From: Obelidium mucronatum
Lineage: Eukaryota > Chytridiomycota > Chytridiomycetes > Chytridiales > Chytriomycetaceae
Length of the DNA stretch: 64,000 bases
Reading direction: 5' to 3'
Assembly (NCBI GenBank): GCA_025765595.1
Contig: JAIVFH010000094.1
Location: forward strand, 62,001 to 126,000
Position 1 is the stretch's first letter, and each line of letters starts with the position of its first letter. Positions 1-11,395 of the stretch are shown here, piece by piece. The notes beneath the pieces were generated by a model. That model was given only the letters and a program-made list of their open reading frames with translations. It made no database searches and was not told where the DNA came from. A program made the position numbers and the translations under genes.

Positions 1-272
1 TTACGGTATGATAAAAATTGATCTCTTTCTGCTCCAGTCTTTCTCTTCTTGTCTTTCATTCTTTATTTTTTTATTTTCTTTATTTTTTCTTCTTGTTCTT
101 TTTTTCTTCCTATTCTTTTTTTCTTCTTATTCTTTTTTTCTTATTTTTCTTTTTATATTTTTATATTCATTTTTCTTCTATTCTATATTTCGTTTATTTA
201 TTATTTATTATCTATTATTTTCGTTTAATTTATTTTATTCTCATTCTATATTTTAACTCGCGGTTTATTCAG
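1..272 (+). other. 3' part of an Argonaute intron (T-rich)
   Basis: This stretch is extremely pyrimidine-rich (long T and TTC runs) and ends in an AG at 271-272, directly before the first recognisable Argonaute codons. I read it as the downstream end of an intron whose donor, with the gene's first exon(s), lies left of the window. The methionine-starting frames here encode only F/L/S-rich sequence and are not believable proteins. Confidence 0.7.
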
Positions 273-3200
273 ATGTCGACATCAGACCCGAGACACTTCC
301 GCCAGTCAATCGTCGAATCTTTGAATCTTGGAAAGCTGCTCAAGGATCCCTTCCGGCCAAGATTGCAGTCTACGACGGAAGAAAGAACCTTTACGCTCCG
401 GACAAGATCCCAATGAGTGAAGAAGGCGAAGAAATTCAAATAATCCTCAAGGAAGGAGCGTCTGACCGGTATAAAAATTTTATTCTTGTTTCTCTTTCCT
501 CTTATTTTTTATTTATTTTAATTTTTATTTTATATTTTTTTTTACTTTTATTCATCTTCATTACTTTTTTTTATTTTTTTATTTTTTTGGTTCTTTCGGT
601 TTCACCCATTTCTATTGAACTCACATGGATTCACTTCAAAATGACAGTGAGCAAAAGTTCACCATGAAAGTCCGCCAAGTCGCCGTCATCAACATGGAAC
701 GCGTCCACCGCTTCATTGCCAACGACACCAAAGACTCGGAAGTCCCCCGCGACGCACTCACGATCCTCGACCTGCTGCTCGCAGCCAGACCCAACACTCT
801 CTTCACGGCTGTGAACAAGAAAACCGGATCCAGTTTCTACAAGGCATATGAACCGCGTTTCAATATCTCGGGAGGGTTGAATTTGAGGCAAGGCTGGAAA
901 CAGAGTGTCAAGTATACTTATAAGGAGTTGTTGTTGAATTTGGATGTGGCTTGTACGGCGTTTTACAGATCTGGTATGTCGATTTTTTTTTCTATTTTTT
1001 CTTGGGTTTTCATTTTTCTTTCTCAGTTTACTTTGCTTCTTCTTTCCTGTTTATCTTATTTTTGTTTATTTTTCGAGCATGTTTTTTTAACTCCATTTTC
1101 AATTCTCACAGGCCCACTCGTCGACCTCGTTGCCGGCTTCTTCAACAAAACCCGCGTCCAAGACGTAAACCCCCGCCAAGTAACAGGCGGAACCATCGAA
1201 TTCCAACGCCTCTCCAAATTCCTCAGCAACGTGAACGTTGAAATCACATACCGCGACTCTGGCCGCCTCAAATACAAGATCCGCGGACTCTCCAAGCAAA
1301 CCCCAGACAAGGCCATCATCTCGCGCGACGACGGAACCAAATTGAGTGTCTCTGATTATTTCAGCAAGGAATTCAACCTCAAGATCCAGTGCCCGTTTTT
1401 ACCGCTTGTCATGTGTGGGAATGAGGGGCAAGTGTTGATCCCGATGGAGTTTTTGAGGGTCAAGGAGGGGCAGAGGCATTTGGGGAAGCTTTCGGATGTG
1501 CAGACGGCGGATGTTATCAAGATTGCGGCTGTGGCGCCGCCGGAGCGGCAGGCGCGGATCATGGAGGGGAGGAATTTGTTGCATGAAGGGGAGGCGGATC
1601 CGTTGATGAAGGCGTGGGGGGTTACCATGAAGTCGCAGATGAAGCAGGTTGAAGGGAGGTTGTTGCAGGGGCCTGTGGTTACTGGGTCGTTGAATGTTAC
1701 TCCGCAGAATGGGGCTTATGATTTGTCGAAGCAAGGGGCGGTGAGTTTCCGTTTTTTTTTTTTTTTTTTTTTGTTTTGGCGCATCAATTTCATTGATTTT
1801 CTATTCTCTTTTTTCGTCTAGTGCAAGTTTTTCCGTCCTGCGCGTCTTGAATTCTGGGCCGTTGCCGTCTTTGGGGACACAAGAAACATGCCCTTTGACG
1901 CCATGAGCGACTTTGTCACACAACTCTTCAAAGAATGCACCAACCGCGGCATGCAAATCTCACAACGCCCACTCAAAGAAATGATTGTCCCCCAACGGCG
2001 CGGCACGATCGAAGAAACCCTGATTGAAGCCAACAAACGGGCGCTTGAATTCGGGGCCAAAGCACTCCCCGCTGGAACAGCGTTGCCCGCTGTTGCGCAG
2101 CTGATTATCTGCGTGTTTGATAAAGGCGGGACAACGTATGATGAAATCAAGTTTTTCGCGGAGACCAAGTTGAGTTTGATGACGCAGTGTATTCAGAGTC
2201 GGCATTTGCCGCCGCGGGGTCCGAAGCCCGGGGTTTGTACGAATTTGGCGTTGAAGTTGAATGCAAAGGTGAGAAATGATTTGTGATTTTTTGATTTTTT
2301 GATTTTTTCGAAACTTTTTTTTTTTAATTTATTTGTTTATAATTTTTTTTTTTAAAAGGTTGGCGGTGTCAATATGATTGTGGATCCAGTGAAGCAATTG
2401 AATATTCTTGGGAAACCGATTCCAACCATGATTATGGGTGCTGACGTGACACACCCACCTGCTGGAGCTCAAGGAGGCGTTTCGATTGCTTCCGTTGTTG
2501 CATCAATGGATTCCAAGTTTGCCGAGTACCGCGCGGCCATCAAAGTGCAAGGCCCACGTGAAGAAATCATTACGGATTTGAACGTCATGACTCGAGAACA
2601 CCTTTTGCAGTTCCAGCAGCGGGCCAAAGGGCGGCTTCCAGACCGAGTGATTTTCTTCCGTGATGGAGTGAGTGAGGGGCAGTTTGGGGAGGTGGCGCTT
2701 CAGGAAGTGCAGAATTTGAAGAAGGCGTTTCGTGATATTGGGCATCAGATCAAGTTGACTTTTTTGGTGGTGAATAAGAGACACAGTCATCGCTTCTTTT
2801 GTCAGGATCAGAGAGAGGGGGATCGGAAGGGGAATGTTATGGCTGGAACTGTTATTGATTCGGGTATGTGCTGTTTTTGTTTTATGTTTGGTTGAATGTT
2901 GTTGGCTTTTTTTCTGATACTTAAAACCAACAATTCTTGACACTGTAGGAATCACCCATCCTTTCGAGTTTGATTTTTTCCTCAACTCTCATCAAGGTCT
3001 TCAAGGTACTTCTCGTGCAGCGCATTACCATGTCTTGTATGACGAAAACAACTTTACTCCCGATGATTTGCAAGAAGTCTGTTACCGCATGTGTTACTTG
3101 TTTGCAAGAGCGTACGTGTTTTTTTTCCGTCGGATTTCTTTTGTTTTGTTTTTGTTGGTGAAAGTTTTTTTAAGACCCCTTCCACGAACAGATCCCGCTC

Positions 3201-3390
3201 TGTCTCGATTGTTCCTGCAGTGTATTACGCGCATTTGATGGCATACCGTGCACGCTGCTACAGACCAGGTGGTGTCGGGGGATCTTCTGAAATGGCAGGA
3301 TCTTCTGGATCTGGTGGCATTGATTCTGCGGGAATCGACGAGTTTCACAATGTGACCAATGAGATGAAGAGAACCATGTTTTTCACTTGA
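273..3390 (+). CDS. Argonaute (PIWI-family slicer), 5' partial
   Basis: Small-RNA-guided RNase at the core of the RNA-interference effector complex. Seven exons are visible: 273-468, 648-973, 1112-1740, 1822-2268, 2359-2863, 2949-3111 and 3192-3390, about 820 residues. Order: N domain (VYDGRKNLY near residue 35), linker 1, PAZ (about residues 195-330), MID, then PIWI. All four catalytic residues are present: Asp in GADVTHP (about 560), Glu in PREEIITDL (about 600), Asp in [10 protein letters not shown] (about 634) and His in [11 protein letters not shown] (about 768). The spacing of 40, 34 and 134 residues closely matches human AGO2 (40, 32, 138). I see no frame breaks. Several introns carry long T runs. 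The start codon and extreme N-terminus are outside the window. Family assignment is certain; the class (QDE-2-like or other) is not resolved. Confidence 0.97.
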
Positions 3391-3608
3391 TGGGAGAGTG
3401 TGTATTAATTGATTTTATGTATTTGTATTCGTATATTCCTTTCTTTTGTTTAATTTGCACAAAGTGATAATTTGATCTTTTGGTACAAAAGTCTTTTAAC
3501 ATTATAAAGTTTGAATAAAAAGTATTTCAGATAGTCTTTTTTTTTTTAATATTTAAAAAAAAACAAAGTATGAAATTAAAAACATAAATAACATGCCCCA
3601 TATCCCTT
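3391..3608. other. Convergent intergenic spacer
   Basis: AT-rich spacer between the convergent Argonaute and PAP2-phosphatase stop codons. It holds A/T runs and AATAAA-like sequence (GAATAAAAAG near 3,513) that fits 3'-end processing signals for either gene. Nothing coding is seen. Confidence 0.5.
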
Positions 3609-4787
3609 CTATATTCCAATGACTTTAAACACTTGAGGACATGTATGCACAGCCAAAACGGCAATACCAAAGTAAACGACAACGTTAACAAAAATTTTGT
3701 TTGTCAAACGATAAATTTTGTATTTTGGTGGTGGTGGTTGTTGTTGTTGTTTTGCAGCAGACTTTCCCTTTTTCGATTCATGATTGAGCCTCTCGGCTTC
3801 TGCCTTTTTCTTTTTTGCAATGATGGCAGCGTCAGAACAGGACGGGAAAAGAAGGTTGAACAAGGGAGTGAGGATCGCTTTTGTGACTTTTCGAAACACG
3901 AAAATCAAGACCGCACCGACTAGAATGCGGGGAATCATTGATGACATTAGAGAGTAATAGTATGGATAGATCGAATCTGATGACGAATGAATAAACGAAG
4001 CCGGATTCTCAAGATGCGAATCGGTGGACTGACGGGCGCCAAGCCGCAGATGGAAGCCGACCAGCACGCCAGCCAGCACGCTGACAAAGGCGACCGCATC
4101 CTCGAAGCACGGACACGGACCAATGGGGTCCGGGTGCAGCGCGAGAAACAGCGGCACGACCAGGGTCGCTTGCATGACTGCGGCCAGCGTCGAAGTCGCC
4201 AGGAAGCGCAGCGCCAGCGGCAGCAGCGCCAGCCACGCAGCAGCGACCAGCGCGCCGAGCGTCCAGCCGGCGACCACGTCGAGCCACGAGTGCATCCCGC
4301 TGAGCACTCTCGAGACGCCCATCGCGAGCGGGTAGATGGCGACCAAGACCAAGGACGAGTACGGAGACCATGGAGACCACGCAGAAGACAAACACACAAC
4401 AACCACAGCCACACTCATCGCATTCGCAGAGTGCGTCGACGGCAGCCCAAACTCGGCGGCCGTCGCAGTGTCCGTGCGGCGCCGCACGCCAGCGGCGAGA
4501 AGCGGCCGCGGAGCGCAGACGGCGTCTTTGAGCGCCGCGGCGAGGACGACGCCGAGCGACAGAACGGCGACGAGCGAGAGGCCGAGTGAGTCATCGAAGC
4601 AGCGTGAGTCATCGGCGTGTGAGTCATCGCCAAAGAAGAGAAGCGGCAGCACGCCCAGGAAGAACTCGTGCGTGCCCAGCAGTCCGAGGTGCTCTGCCAG
4701 CGTGCGCACAAACACAGGCGTGCGCTGCTGAAGCACGGCGATCGAGGCGCTCTGTCGCTCCACTTCGGCGGCGACAAGCTGCCGCAT
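3609..4787 (-). CDS. PAP2-type sphingoid-base-1-phosphate phosphatase
   Basis: Integral membrane phosphatase (392 aa, one exon) predicted to dephosphorylate long-chain base phosphates in the ER, as yeast LCB3/YSR3 and animal SGPP do. All three PAP2 signature blocks are present: K(x6)RP as KDAVCAPRP, PSTHS in place of PSGH, and SRVLSGMHSWLDVVAGW, which supplies the catalytic His and the Asp. PSTHS and the placing of the blocks between hydrophobic helices fit the SGPP/LCB3 branch better than lipins or dolichyl-PP phosphatases. The C-terminus is a separate helix pair followed by a Lys/Gln/Pro-rich tail and a last membrane segment. Composition is split: the 5' two-thirds are very GC-rich, the last third AT-rich. 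The start MRQLVAAEV recurs, damaged, at 10,253, marking a duplication. Confidence 0.88.
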   Translation of the reverse strand: MRQLVAAEVERQSASIAVLQQRTPVFVRTLAEHLGLLGTHEFFLGVLPLLFFGDDSHADDSRCFDDSLGLSLVAVLSLGVVLAAALKDAVCAPRPLLAAGVRRRTDTATAAEFGLPSTHSANAMSVAVVVVCLSSAWSPWSPYSSLVLVAIYPLAMGVSRVLSGMHSWLDVVAGWTLGALVAAAWLALLPLALRFLATSTLAAVMQATLVVPLFLALHPDPIGPCPCFEDAVAFVSVLAGVLVGFHLRLGARQSTDSHLENPASFIHSSSDSIYPYYYSLMSSMIPRILVGAVLIFVFRKVTKAILTPLFNLLFPSCSDAAIIAKKKKAEAERLNHESKKGKSAAKQQQQPPPPKYKIYRLTNKIFVNVVVYFGIAVLAVHTCPQVFKVIGI

Positions 4788-5194
4788 GTTTATTGGTATT
4801 GTTTTTGATTTTTATTTTTATACTCGGCCAGCACTACTGCAACAAGATATTGGTAATGCAGAAAATCGCCCTTTGCATTGTAGTCAATGTAGTGCAGCCC
4901 ATCAATGCAACACCCATCCGCCACATCGCGATCATACACTACGCTTCCTGTTTCAGAATCAACCCCAAACATCATTTCCCATGTATCCATCACTCCCACT
5001 TGATCTGGATACTTGCCAGTCAAATCCCGAACAACCGCCAAAACACTGTCTCTATACACGCGCGTGTAATTTTGTGAGTTTTGCCGTGGTCGCTTGTACA
5101 GTGTTTTGGTAGTTGTTGCTGACCCAATAATATGGGATGTTGATGATGATGAAAATGATGCATCCATTCTTCCGTCGTTACGATTTTGATAGTC
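4762..5194. repeat. Left copy of a ~0.45 kb direct repeat
   Basis: Aligns with 10,229-10,686 at high identity over most of its length. It begins inside the first codons of the phosphatase (ACTTCGGCGGCGAC versus ACTTCGGCCGCGAC) and ends abruptly after GATAGTC inside a GDSL esterase coding region. The two copies bracket the 5,195-10,228 insert. The interior between about 4,785 and 4,830 is divergent, and this copy carries a 9-bp tandem duplication in the codons for LHYIDYN. Identity was judged by eye. Confidence 0.85.
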
Positions 5195-5227
5195 CCAAAA
5201 CCACATAATAAAGCTGCTCAACCCCAC
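4790..5227 (-). pseudogene. Truncated duplicate of GDSL esterase 3' end
   Basis: This 145-codon frame is nearly identical to the last ~125 residues of the intact GDSL esterase at 10,303-11,395, including the block V catalytic pair (DGLHY). It lacks the GDS serine block and the GxND block, so it cannot be an active esterase. The C-terminus is replaced by an unrelated Lys/Asn/Gln-rich end whose stop codon lies 2 bp from the phosphatase start. DGFYIDGLHYNAKG of the intact gene reads DGCCIDGLHYIDYN here because of a 9-bp tandem duplication. I see no start codon with a plausible signal peptide. It is a by-product of the segmental duplication, not a gene. Confidence 0.85.
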
Positions 5228-6029
5228 AGACAGATTTTAATTCGTTGTGCAAGTTTAAATACAGAGAAATGTAGAATTAAAGATTATTATTTGGTCTGAC
5301 CAATATTTACAGCAGACAAGTGACCAATCTCAAGTCAAAACGAATAAAATAAAATGGAAGAGAAGAAGGCAAGCTTGTTGCAGCTGCACCCCGAGCTCGC
5401 CAGGCCTTGGTGCCGGTTGCCGCCGCTGCCTGCTCTACAACGGCTTCTGGCTGGCCGTTGTTTTCGCTGTCGTTTTGGAGTTCTTCAGAGCCGTCCCTGT
5501 TTGTCTTCCATGCTGGCAGCGGCGGATACGCTTTGCATGACCGCATTCTCCTTGAGGGTGGACCAATCAACACTGCCCAGAACGTCTTCGCTGACTGCAG
5601 CGCTACGTCGGCAACAGGAATACACACAAGTACGCCTTAAAGAATCCTGATCTGCCGCAACAGATCCCCACCGCTGTGCCACTTTCGCATCGCACTCTAG
5701 GAAGTACAAGAAAAGGGGACAATGAAAGGGAAAGCGACAGGGCATAAAGTCTGTACCCCTATAGGGTGCAGAGTTTGGCCAAGTCACTTCTTGAGGAAAG
5801 CAGAGAAGACACAAAGAGCGATGCGATGCAGGACAGATACAATAAATTATCAACTACTCACCTGATCGGCATAATAGCTGATTCATGCCCATAGAATTGA
5901 AGTGATAGCTCTCTCCAGTGCCGCTTTGATGGTTGATGATGGAGCGGTTAGGTAGGGATGGAACTTGATGTTTTGTTTTGTCAATTAGGGTTTCTCTTCG
6001 TCTGTGGGGATAAAAGGGTGGAGGTGTGA
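5228..6029. other. Unresolved stretch at left end of insert
   Basis: No gene can be supported. Both strands of 5,340-5,640 have short open frames (98 and 106 codons), but neither resembles a known protein. A short frame at about 5,600-5,750 (RYVGNRNTHKYALKNP...) reads more naturally and is preceded by CTGAC...TGCAG, which could be a splice acceptor, so this may be the last exon of a decayed element gene. An in-frame stop lies just upstream in the unspliced sequence. Confidence 0.3.
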
Positions 6030-6213
<184 letters not shown>

Positions 6214-6235
6214 GTGGGTGATGCTGACGCATGTC

Positions 6236-6263
6236 CGCGTACGCGTACGTACGCGTACGTACG
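6236..6263. repeat. Alternating pyrimidine-purine palindromic tract
   Basis: Twenty-eight consecutive bases strictly alternate pyrimidine and purine (CGCGTACGCGTACGTACG-like), a sequence class prone to Z-DNA, and much of it is self-complementary. It lies 25 bp after the poly-G tract and about 85 bp before the transposase-like fragment. Confidence 0.75.
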
Positions 6264-6348
6264 CTCACGTGACGTCTTGATTCTGTCCGAGCAAAAAAAT
6301 TGTTGAAAATACCACGAAAATACAAAAATAAGACATAATAAAAGTAAA

Positions 6349-7020
6349 ATGTCCAAATTCGGACCAAGTGCCCATGCAGCCGAGCGAGCAAGACTACGCT
6401 TCCAAGAAGCATTCGCTAATAAGCAGTTTCCGCCGGTTCTTCAAACTCCCGAAAGTAATAGAGCAGTTCGTCCGGCGCAACTATTTGACACCCCCTACTT
6501 TGTTTGGTGTCCCGAAGTATGGCTCGATGGCCAAAAACCTCGCTGTCCTGCTCGTGAGTTGTTAATGTGAGCGAATACAAGACAAGACTGGTCCAAGATG
6601 TTCGTCACACCACCGAAGTTATATATGTGTCTTATGAGTGCTCAAAGCTCAGACGAGAGGATAGAGCAAGGCGCGAAGGAAAGGTACATCTTTATTGGAC
6701 TATTGTTTTATTGTAACAGTAACAATCATCACAGGACTTACTGATGAAGATGATAGCGACAAGATGGGACGATACTTCAACACGTTCTGCCCAAAGTTCC
6801 TGGCTTCATTAAATCGTCCAGATATATCAAAGCGGCTGCCGTACTATTTCACTCTGAAAGGCGGGTTTTCAAAACACTTCATCGATGCAATAGATGATAA
6901 AGGGATTCGTTCTGGAGATGGCCGATAAAGTCTTGCCAACAGTTTCGAACCTCTCGCTACTACGAGCTCCTGGAGCTCTTTGCTGCTGCTTGTCAGCAGA
7001 TGTGGTCAGCTGCTCCTGGT
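6349..7020 (+). pseudogene. Decayed transposase-like fragment
   Basis: Conceptual fragments read MSKFGPSAHAAERARL..., FDTPYFVWCPEVWLDG, KPRCPA, then in another frame VQDVRHTTEVIYVSYECSKL, then (after an apparent intron ending at about 6,734) NTFCPKFLASLNRPDISKRL, and in a third frame FRTSRYYELLELFAAACQQ. The order (WCPE..W, CPA, R.V.D....Y.V.Y.C, F......L.......LP, RYYEL) is like the N-terminal zinc-binding part of the DUF6729-type proteins found in fungal DDE-transposase-like elements. At least two frame changes and stops (near 6,568 and 6,912) break it, and no catalytic DDE region follows in 7,020-7,650. Family assignment is from remembered motif pattern and is tentative; the broken state is seen directly. 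Confidence 0.4.
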
Positions 7021-7658
7021 TTGTTTTTTCTTCAGACTTCGACAGTTCTAATTTCTAAATATCTCTTTGTGGAGTTTTGCATCTTCAACACTGGATAATG
7101 TTTTCTGCCGGTCAGAGGCAACTCTTCGTCAGCACTGGAATGCAAAACTTCAGCAACGAAACAGGGAAAAGAATTCAGAATCCAAGCTGCTTGAAGAAGC
7201 CGCTGGTCCAATATCAACTACTTGTTTGAATTCTGGCTTGCCTGACTGGAATCCAACCCCTGAATTATTCCAAATCGCACAATAGAGTTGCAAACCAAAT
7301 AAGAGCCAATCGAATTGGCAAAACCGGAACTGGATAGAAAAAGCGAGTGAAGCTGAAGTCTGCCGCTTTGGCTGGATCCAATCAAACATTAAAAATAGCT
7401 TGTTGTTTAATAGAAATATCAATAAATGTTTATTCATTCATTCTGTACTGAGTCGTTGGTTGGGTTCTTTTAAGTTGAAAGTATTGGAGCTTTCTTACCT
7501 GCAACACTCGAAGCCCCCGTCTAAAAATCATCAAAACACTGGATCTATGATGGTATAAATGCTACAACTTCCATATACTACTACTAGATGTCGTGGAGGA
7601 GCGCAGATGGTTTGTTCGTTCTGCCCTCTGATGAAACAGGCAATATAAAGAAACAATA
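7021..7658. other. Spacer between transposase fragment and Crinkler gene
   Basis: No convincing coding sequence. Short open frames on both strands (about 60-95 codons) show no recognisable motif and probably derive from the decayed element. An in-frame stop at 7,632-7,634 just upstream of the next gene fixes that gene's start at 7,659. Confidence 0.4.
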
Positions 7659-10079
7659 ATGGCTGGGTTCATCAAACAGTCAGTGCTAGTCACTAATCAG
7701 TTCCTGCAGCCTGTCCTCCCGACAACTGCCATTGAACTCCTGACAAATTACTTATCGCACCGCTTTTCTGGCGTTGGTGCTACGGCGGAACAGAAGCCCA
7801 CTGTGGCCGTGTGTTTCGATACCTCTGGGTCTGGGAAAACTACAACTGTGAGACTTACTTTGTTATCAGTTTGATCAAGGGCCGTCTAACTGCTTCTCTA
7901 AACAGGTTGCTGAAGCAGCCATCCAAGCAGGCGCTCATCGGATCATCATCTCTCCCAATCTCAGCCCAATACTGACACAAGTCCTTGACCGCTGTCGTGA
8001 GCTCCGACATACGCTTGAAAAATCAGGAAACCGAATCGCCAGGATGGATATCGAGGAGGCCTTTGAAGGGAAATTCAAATCCGCACTTGAGACAATGTTC
8101 GAACGAATACTTTCTCTGGTGGAGCGCTTTCAGGATACCCCTTCCTTCCACGTCATGGATGATGGAACATATTCATCACCGCCTGCAAGCAGAGTGAATA
8201 TCAACCAAACCACCTTTGATAGCATTTGTGGAGCTCTGAATGGGCGACGTCTCATCATTCATGTGGATGATGTCCAGTTTTTCTTCAACGGAATGATACC
8301 TTCTCTGGACAGCAAAAATAGCTTCCACATCAATTCCTCCGAAATAATGGCGCTTGCTGTTCGCTGCTTCAGTAAATGCATTGCTCCATTTGCTAGAAAG
8401 AAAGATGTGGTGTGGATATTCACTGGAACTCGGCCAACTCTAGTGTCAGAAATCACTCTCACAAGTGGTCTGGATGCTTTTGATTTTTCCCGTGGAATGT
8501 CCGACTTTGATACTGCGAAAGTCGGGACTATCCTCAGGCATTATTTCAATCTACCAACAGACCTTCCCTCGTCGTTGACTGTTTTGTATGAACGGCTGGT
8601 TGGGCCTCCCAGGAATATCGCCTTTTTCTTGGTTTCTTCGACTGAGCGTGAGTTCAAGTTGGAGAGTGTGGAGGATTTGGTATCGAGTTGGGACAGGATT
8701 GAAAGTTCAGCAATTCGACATATGAGGTCTAAAATCGAAGCGTCTTTCATTGGAGACATTAGCTTGACAGCACGGAACATTTGCTTGGTTCATGCTACCT
8801 GCCTGATTGGAAAGAACACGGACTACATTGATGTTCCCTCAGTATCTCGCCATTTTGTGTCACTAGTAGAAGCAGGCTTACTTCGTATTCATCAACTCAA
8901 CGTTGACGAAGGCTGGCGCATATTTGCACCGAATCGTTTTCTTGTAAAAATTCTCGAAAAGTATGTTCGCTGGTTCAAGTGGGATAATTTGGCAACATTG
9001 AAAAGCCTTATCACATCCTCTGGGACTACTGGGACGTTGAAAGGAAAGGTTTTTGAATTCTTGTTTGCACTGGAACTCTGCAACTCGCCAACCTCAAGGT
9101 TGTGGACATATTTCTCAGAGACACTCAAAATTTCGCAAATTCCTTCATGGAACCCGCTCATCGTGAATACCCCGTCTGTGGCCGAGTGTTCGAATCCTGG
9201 GACTATTTTTGTAATGGTTGATCCTGCGCGAGACAAGTCAAAGACAGATGTCATCTTTTTTGCGACAAAGACGGGAACTACCGAGATTGTCAGGGTGTTG
9301 GTGCAGCTTACATTGGCGAATTGTGGTATGGATAAAATCAACAAGTCCTATGATGCCATGCTTCAAACAGTCCCACCATTTGTAGTTGGACCAGGAGAAA
9401 TTGTTCTTGATTATCGATTTTTCATTGGTCCAAAATGCACGCTTGCGGCACTTGGTGGTAGTAATTTTTATCGCCAAAATTATGCTGACAATCGCTGCTA
9501 TACATTCTTGAAATCAAGTGATTTGGCCTCAAAGTTTGAACTATCAATTGACGTACTATGTAACCCATTGGCGACTGAAGCGGCCATCAACTCACTGGTG
9601 CGGAAAGCAGAAACGTTTGGAGACTTGGGATTGGCAAATCAACTCGAAAATTGCGCAATCTCGCCTGCCAATTCAAACAAGAGACGAGCAACCGAAACAG
9701 ATACCGTGGATGTTAATGTGAAGGTGGGGGTGCTTTGTTCTATATTCCTTGATTACTGTTTTAACATTTTGGTTCTGATGCTGAACAGCCCTTGACTATT
9801 TCGCTCAAGTTTGGGGAAAAGTATGTTGTTAAGGCTTTACGGGTTCTTGAAGGAAAGACAATAGGATCTCTGATGGCAGGACGTGGGTTGGTGATGGAGG
9901 GTTGTATTTTGAAGACGACAGATCATGCGGATGCGAGACTTATTGCAACGCTAATTGCCGACGGAAGCACACAACAAATCGAATTTGACAGTGCTTTGCA
10001 TTCAATTTTCCCAGCTGGTGGCCACTTTGAGATTGAACTGGAAAAGGAGGAGGCCTTGGATTGGATTCGATTATTATAA
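7659..10079 (+). CDS. Crinkler-like P-loop NTPase with C-terminal PD-(D/E)XK nuclease
   Basis: Three exons (7,659-7,847, 7,906-9,723, 9,789-10,079; both introns phase 0), about 765 aa. Residues about 50-67 carry Walker A (FDTSGSGKTTT), about residue 175 a Walker B (RLIIHVDDVQFF), then a sensor-like VVWIFTGTRPT. The C-terminal half has a restriction-endonuclease-like core: Glu in GKVFEFLFALE, Asp in SKTDVIFFA, and VQLTLA where a Q-x-T ends the core. NTPase plus REase is the architecture described for Crinkler-RHS proteins, thought to derive from transposons and act in host nuclei or in genome conflict. It lacks the usual ubiquitin-like header domain at the N-terminus, and an in-frame stop 27 bp upstream argues the absence is real. 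No frame breaks. Catalytic competence is not proven; the assignment rests on motif order. Confidence 0.65.
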
Positions 10080-10097
10080 CAGTTATAAATAAAATAC

Positions 10098-10253
10098 TCA
10101 CACAGAATAAGCAGCTTGGGGCCCGGGGGCGACCCGCAGCGTTGAGCTGTGGTTTGGCCGGCGATTGGAGACGCTGAAGACGCACGTGCAGCGGCTCGGG
10201 TAGTGGAACGCGTTCCGCGGGTTCCTGACTTCGGCCGCGACGAGCTGGCGCAT
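10098..10253 (-). pseudogene. Duplicated start of the PAP2 phosphatase gene
   Basis: A 51-codon GC-rich frame beginning MRQLVAAEV, the same nine residues that start the intact phosphatase at 4,787. The match then stops and the rest is unrelated. It sits just downstream of the intact GDSL esterase, as the phosphatase would have before the insertion. It marks the edge of the right direct repeat and is not a functional gene. Confidence 0.7.
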
Positions 10254-10686
10254 ATTGTCGGCACTGTAACCCCAAGTCGCTGTAATTCAAATTTATTGCA
10301 GCTTACAAGCCTATGCTCGGCCAAAGTCGCTGCACTACTGCAACAAGATGCTGGTAATGGAGGAAGTCTCCCTTTGCATTGTAGTGCAGCCCATCAATGT
10401 AGAACCCATCCGCCACATCGCGATCATACACTACGCTTCCTGTTTCAGAATCAACCCCAAACATCATTTCCCATGTGTCCATCACTCCCACTTGATCTGG
10501 ATACTTGCCATTCAAATCCCGCACAACCGCCAAAACACGGTCTCTATACACGCGTGTGTAATTTTGAGAGTTTTGCCATGGTCGCTTGTACAGAGTTTTG
10601 GTAGTTGTTGATGACCCAATAATATGGGATGTTGATGATAATGAAAATGATGCATCCATTCTTCCGTCGGTATGATTTTGATAGTC
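10229..10686. repeat. Right copy of the ~0.45 kb direct repeat
   Basis: Partner of 4,762-5,194. It contains the first codons of a phosphatase copy and the last ~125 codons of the intact esterase. Similarity ends after GATAGTC at 10,686, where this copy continues as esterase coding sequence and the left copy runs into the insert. Because this copy joins the complete esterase, the esterase part here is probably ancestral. Confidence 0.85.
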
Positions 10687-11395
10687 ATGATTGATTGGAA
10701 GAATGTTCATTCGTCCATGATCGTACTCGCATTCACAAACTGGTGCTGGTGGTGTTATAAACAAGAGCTTGGATGTTGGATAAGTGTGCAGGTAATGCTT
10801 GGCAAACGTATACAAGTTTTCAGTGTATTCTTGAATGGGTACATGTTGTGCTGGTGATTGGGATGCATCGTTGGCTCCAAGGAATATTGTTGTGAGTGCT
10901 GGTTCGCGATATGTTTTTGTTTGTGTGGATTCAAGTATGTCTTTGAGCATTGGTATGAAGCTTCTCGTCGTGTATCCACTGTATCCTGAAAGAAGATATG
11001 ATATTCAGTCTTCACATGAAGCGAGGAACGACTGGAATTTTAGCGAGATACAAGCGGAATTCCATTCATGCTTGGCACAACACAAACAAACAAACCGCAC
11101 CTCTGTTAATGACATCCCTTTGAATCTCAATTGATTCCTTTCCATCCTCGCGAAATAGCCTCACGTGGTCAGAGAGCAGTGCTGTACCAAGTAGTAGTTG
11201 AGATTAAACGCTTGGAATAGTAACAAACACACAGAGACACTGAATACCAGCCCAGCCTGCCCAACCGCCATTGAAACCCGCCTCGGTGATCGAATCGCCA
11301 ATCAAAACAAGCGGCTGTCTTGTCGCAAACTCGCTGACGGCAGCGGCCACTCGCATCATCGCAAGCACAAGCAACGCAATCTGAAGAAGCCTCAT
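10303..11395 (-). CDS. Secreted GDSL/SGNH esterase (isoamyl-acetate-hydrolase-like)
   Basis: Three exons on the minus strand: 11,395-11,248, 11,181-11,101 and 10,985-10,303, about 303 aa. It opens with a clear signal peptide (MRLLQIALLVLAMMRVAAA). SGNH blocks: LIGDSITE with the nucleophile Ser, DVINRGYSGYTTR (block II Gly), LGANDAS (block III Asn) and DGLHYN (Asp-His pair). The order and the DVINRG..GY.TR signature match the IAH1 family of short-chain ester hydrolases. The start is the first Met before the hydrophobic core. It is divergent from PRI2 with only 58 bp between start codons, so they probably share a promoter. Its 3' end is duplicated at 4,790-5,227. Confidence 0.88.

Noticed and set aside
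5354..5650. Plus- and minus-strand frames at the left end of the insert
   Set aside because: Neither shows homology by eye; both could be chance in a moderately GC-rich stretch.
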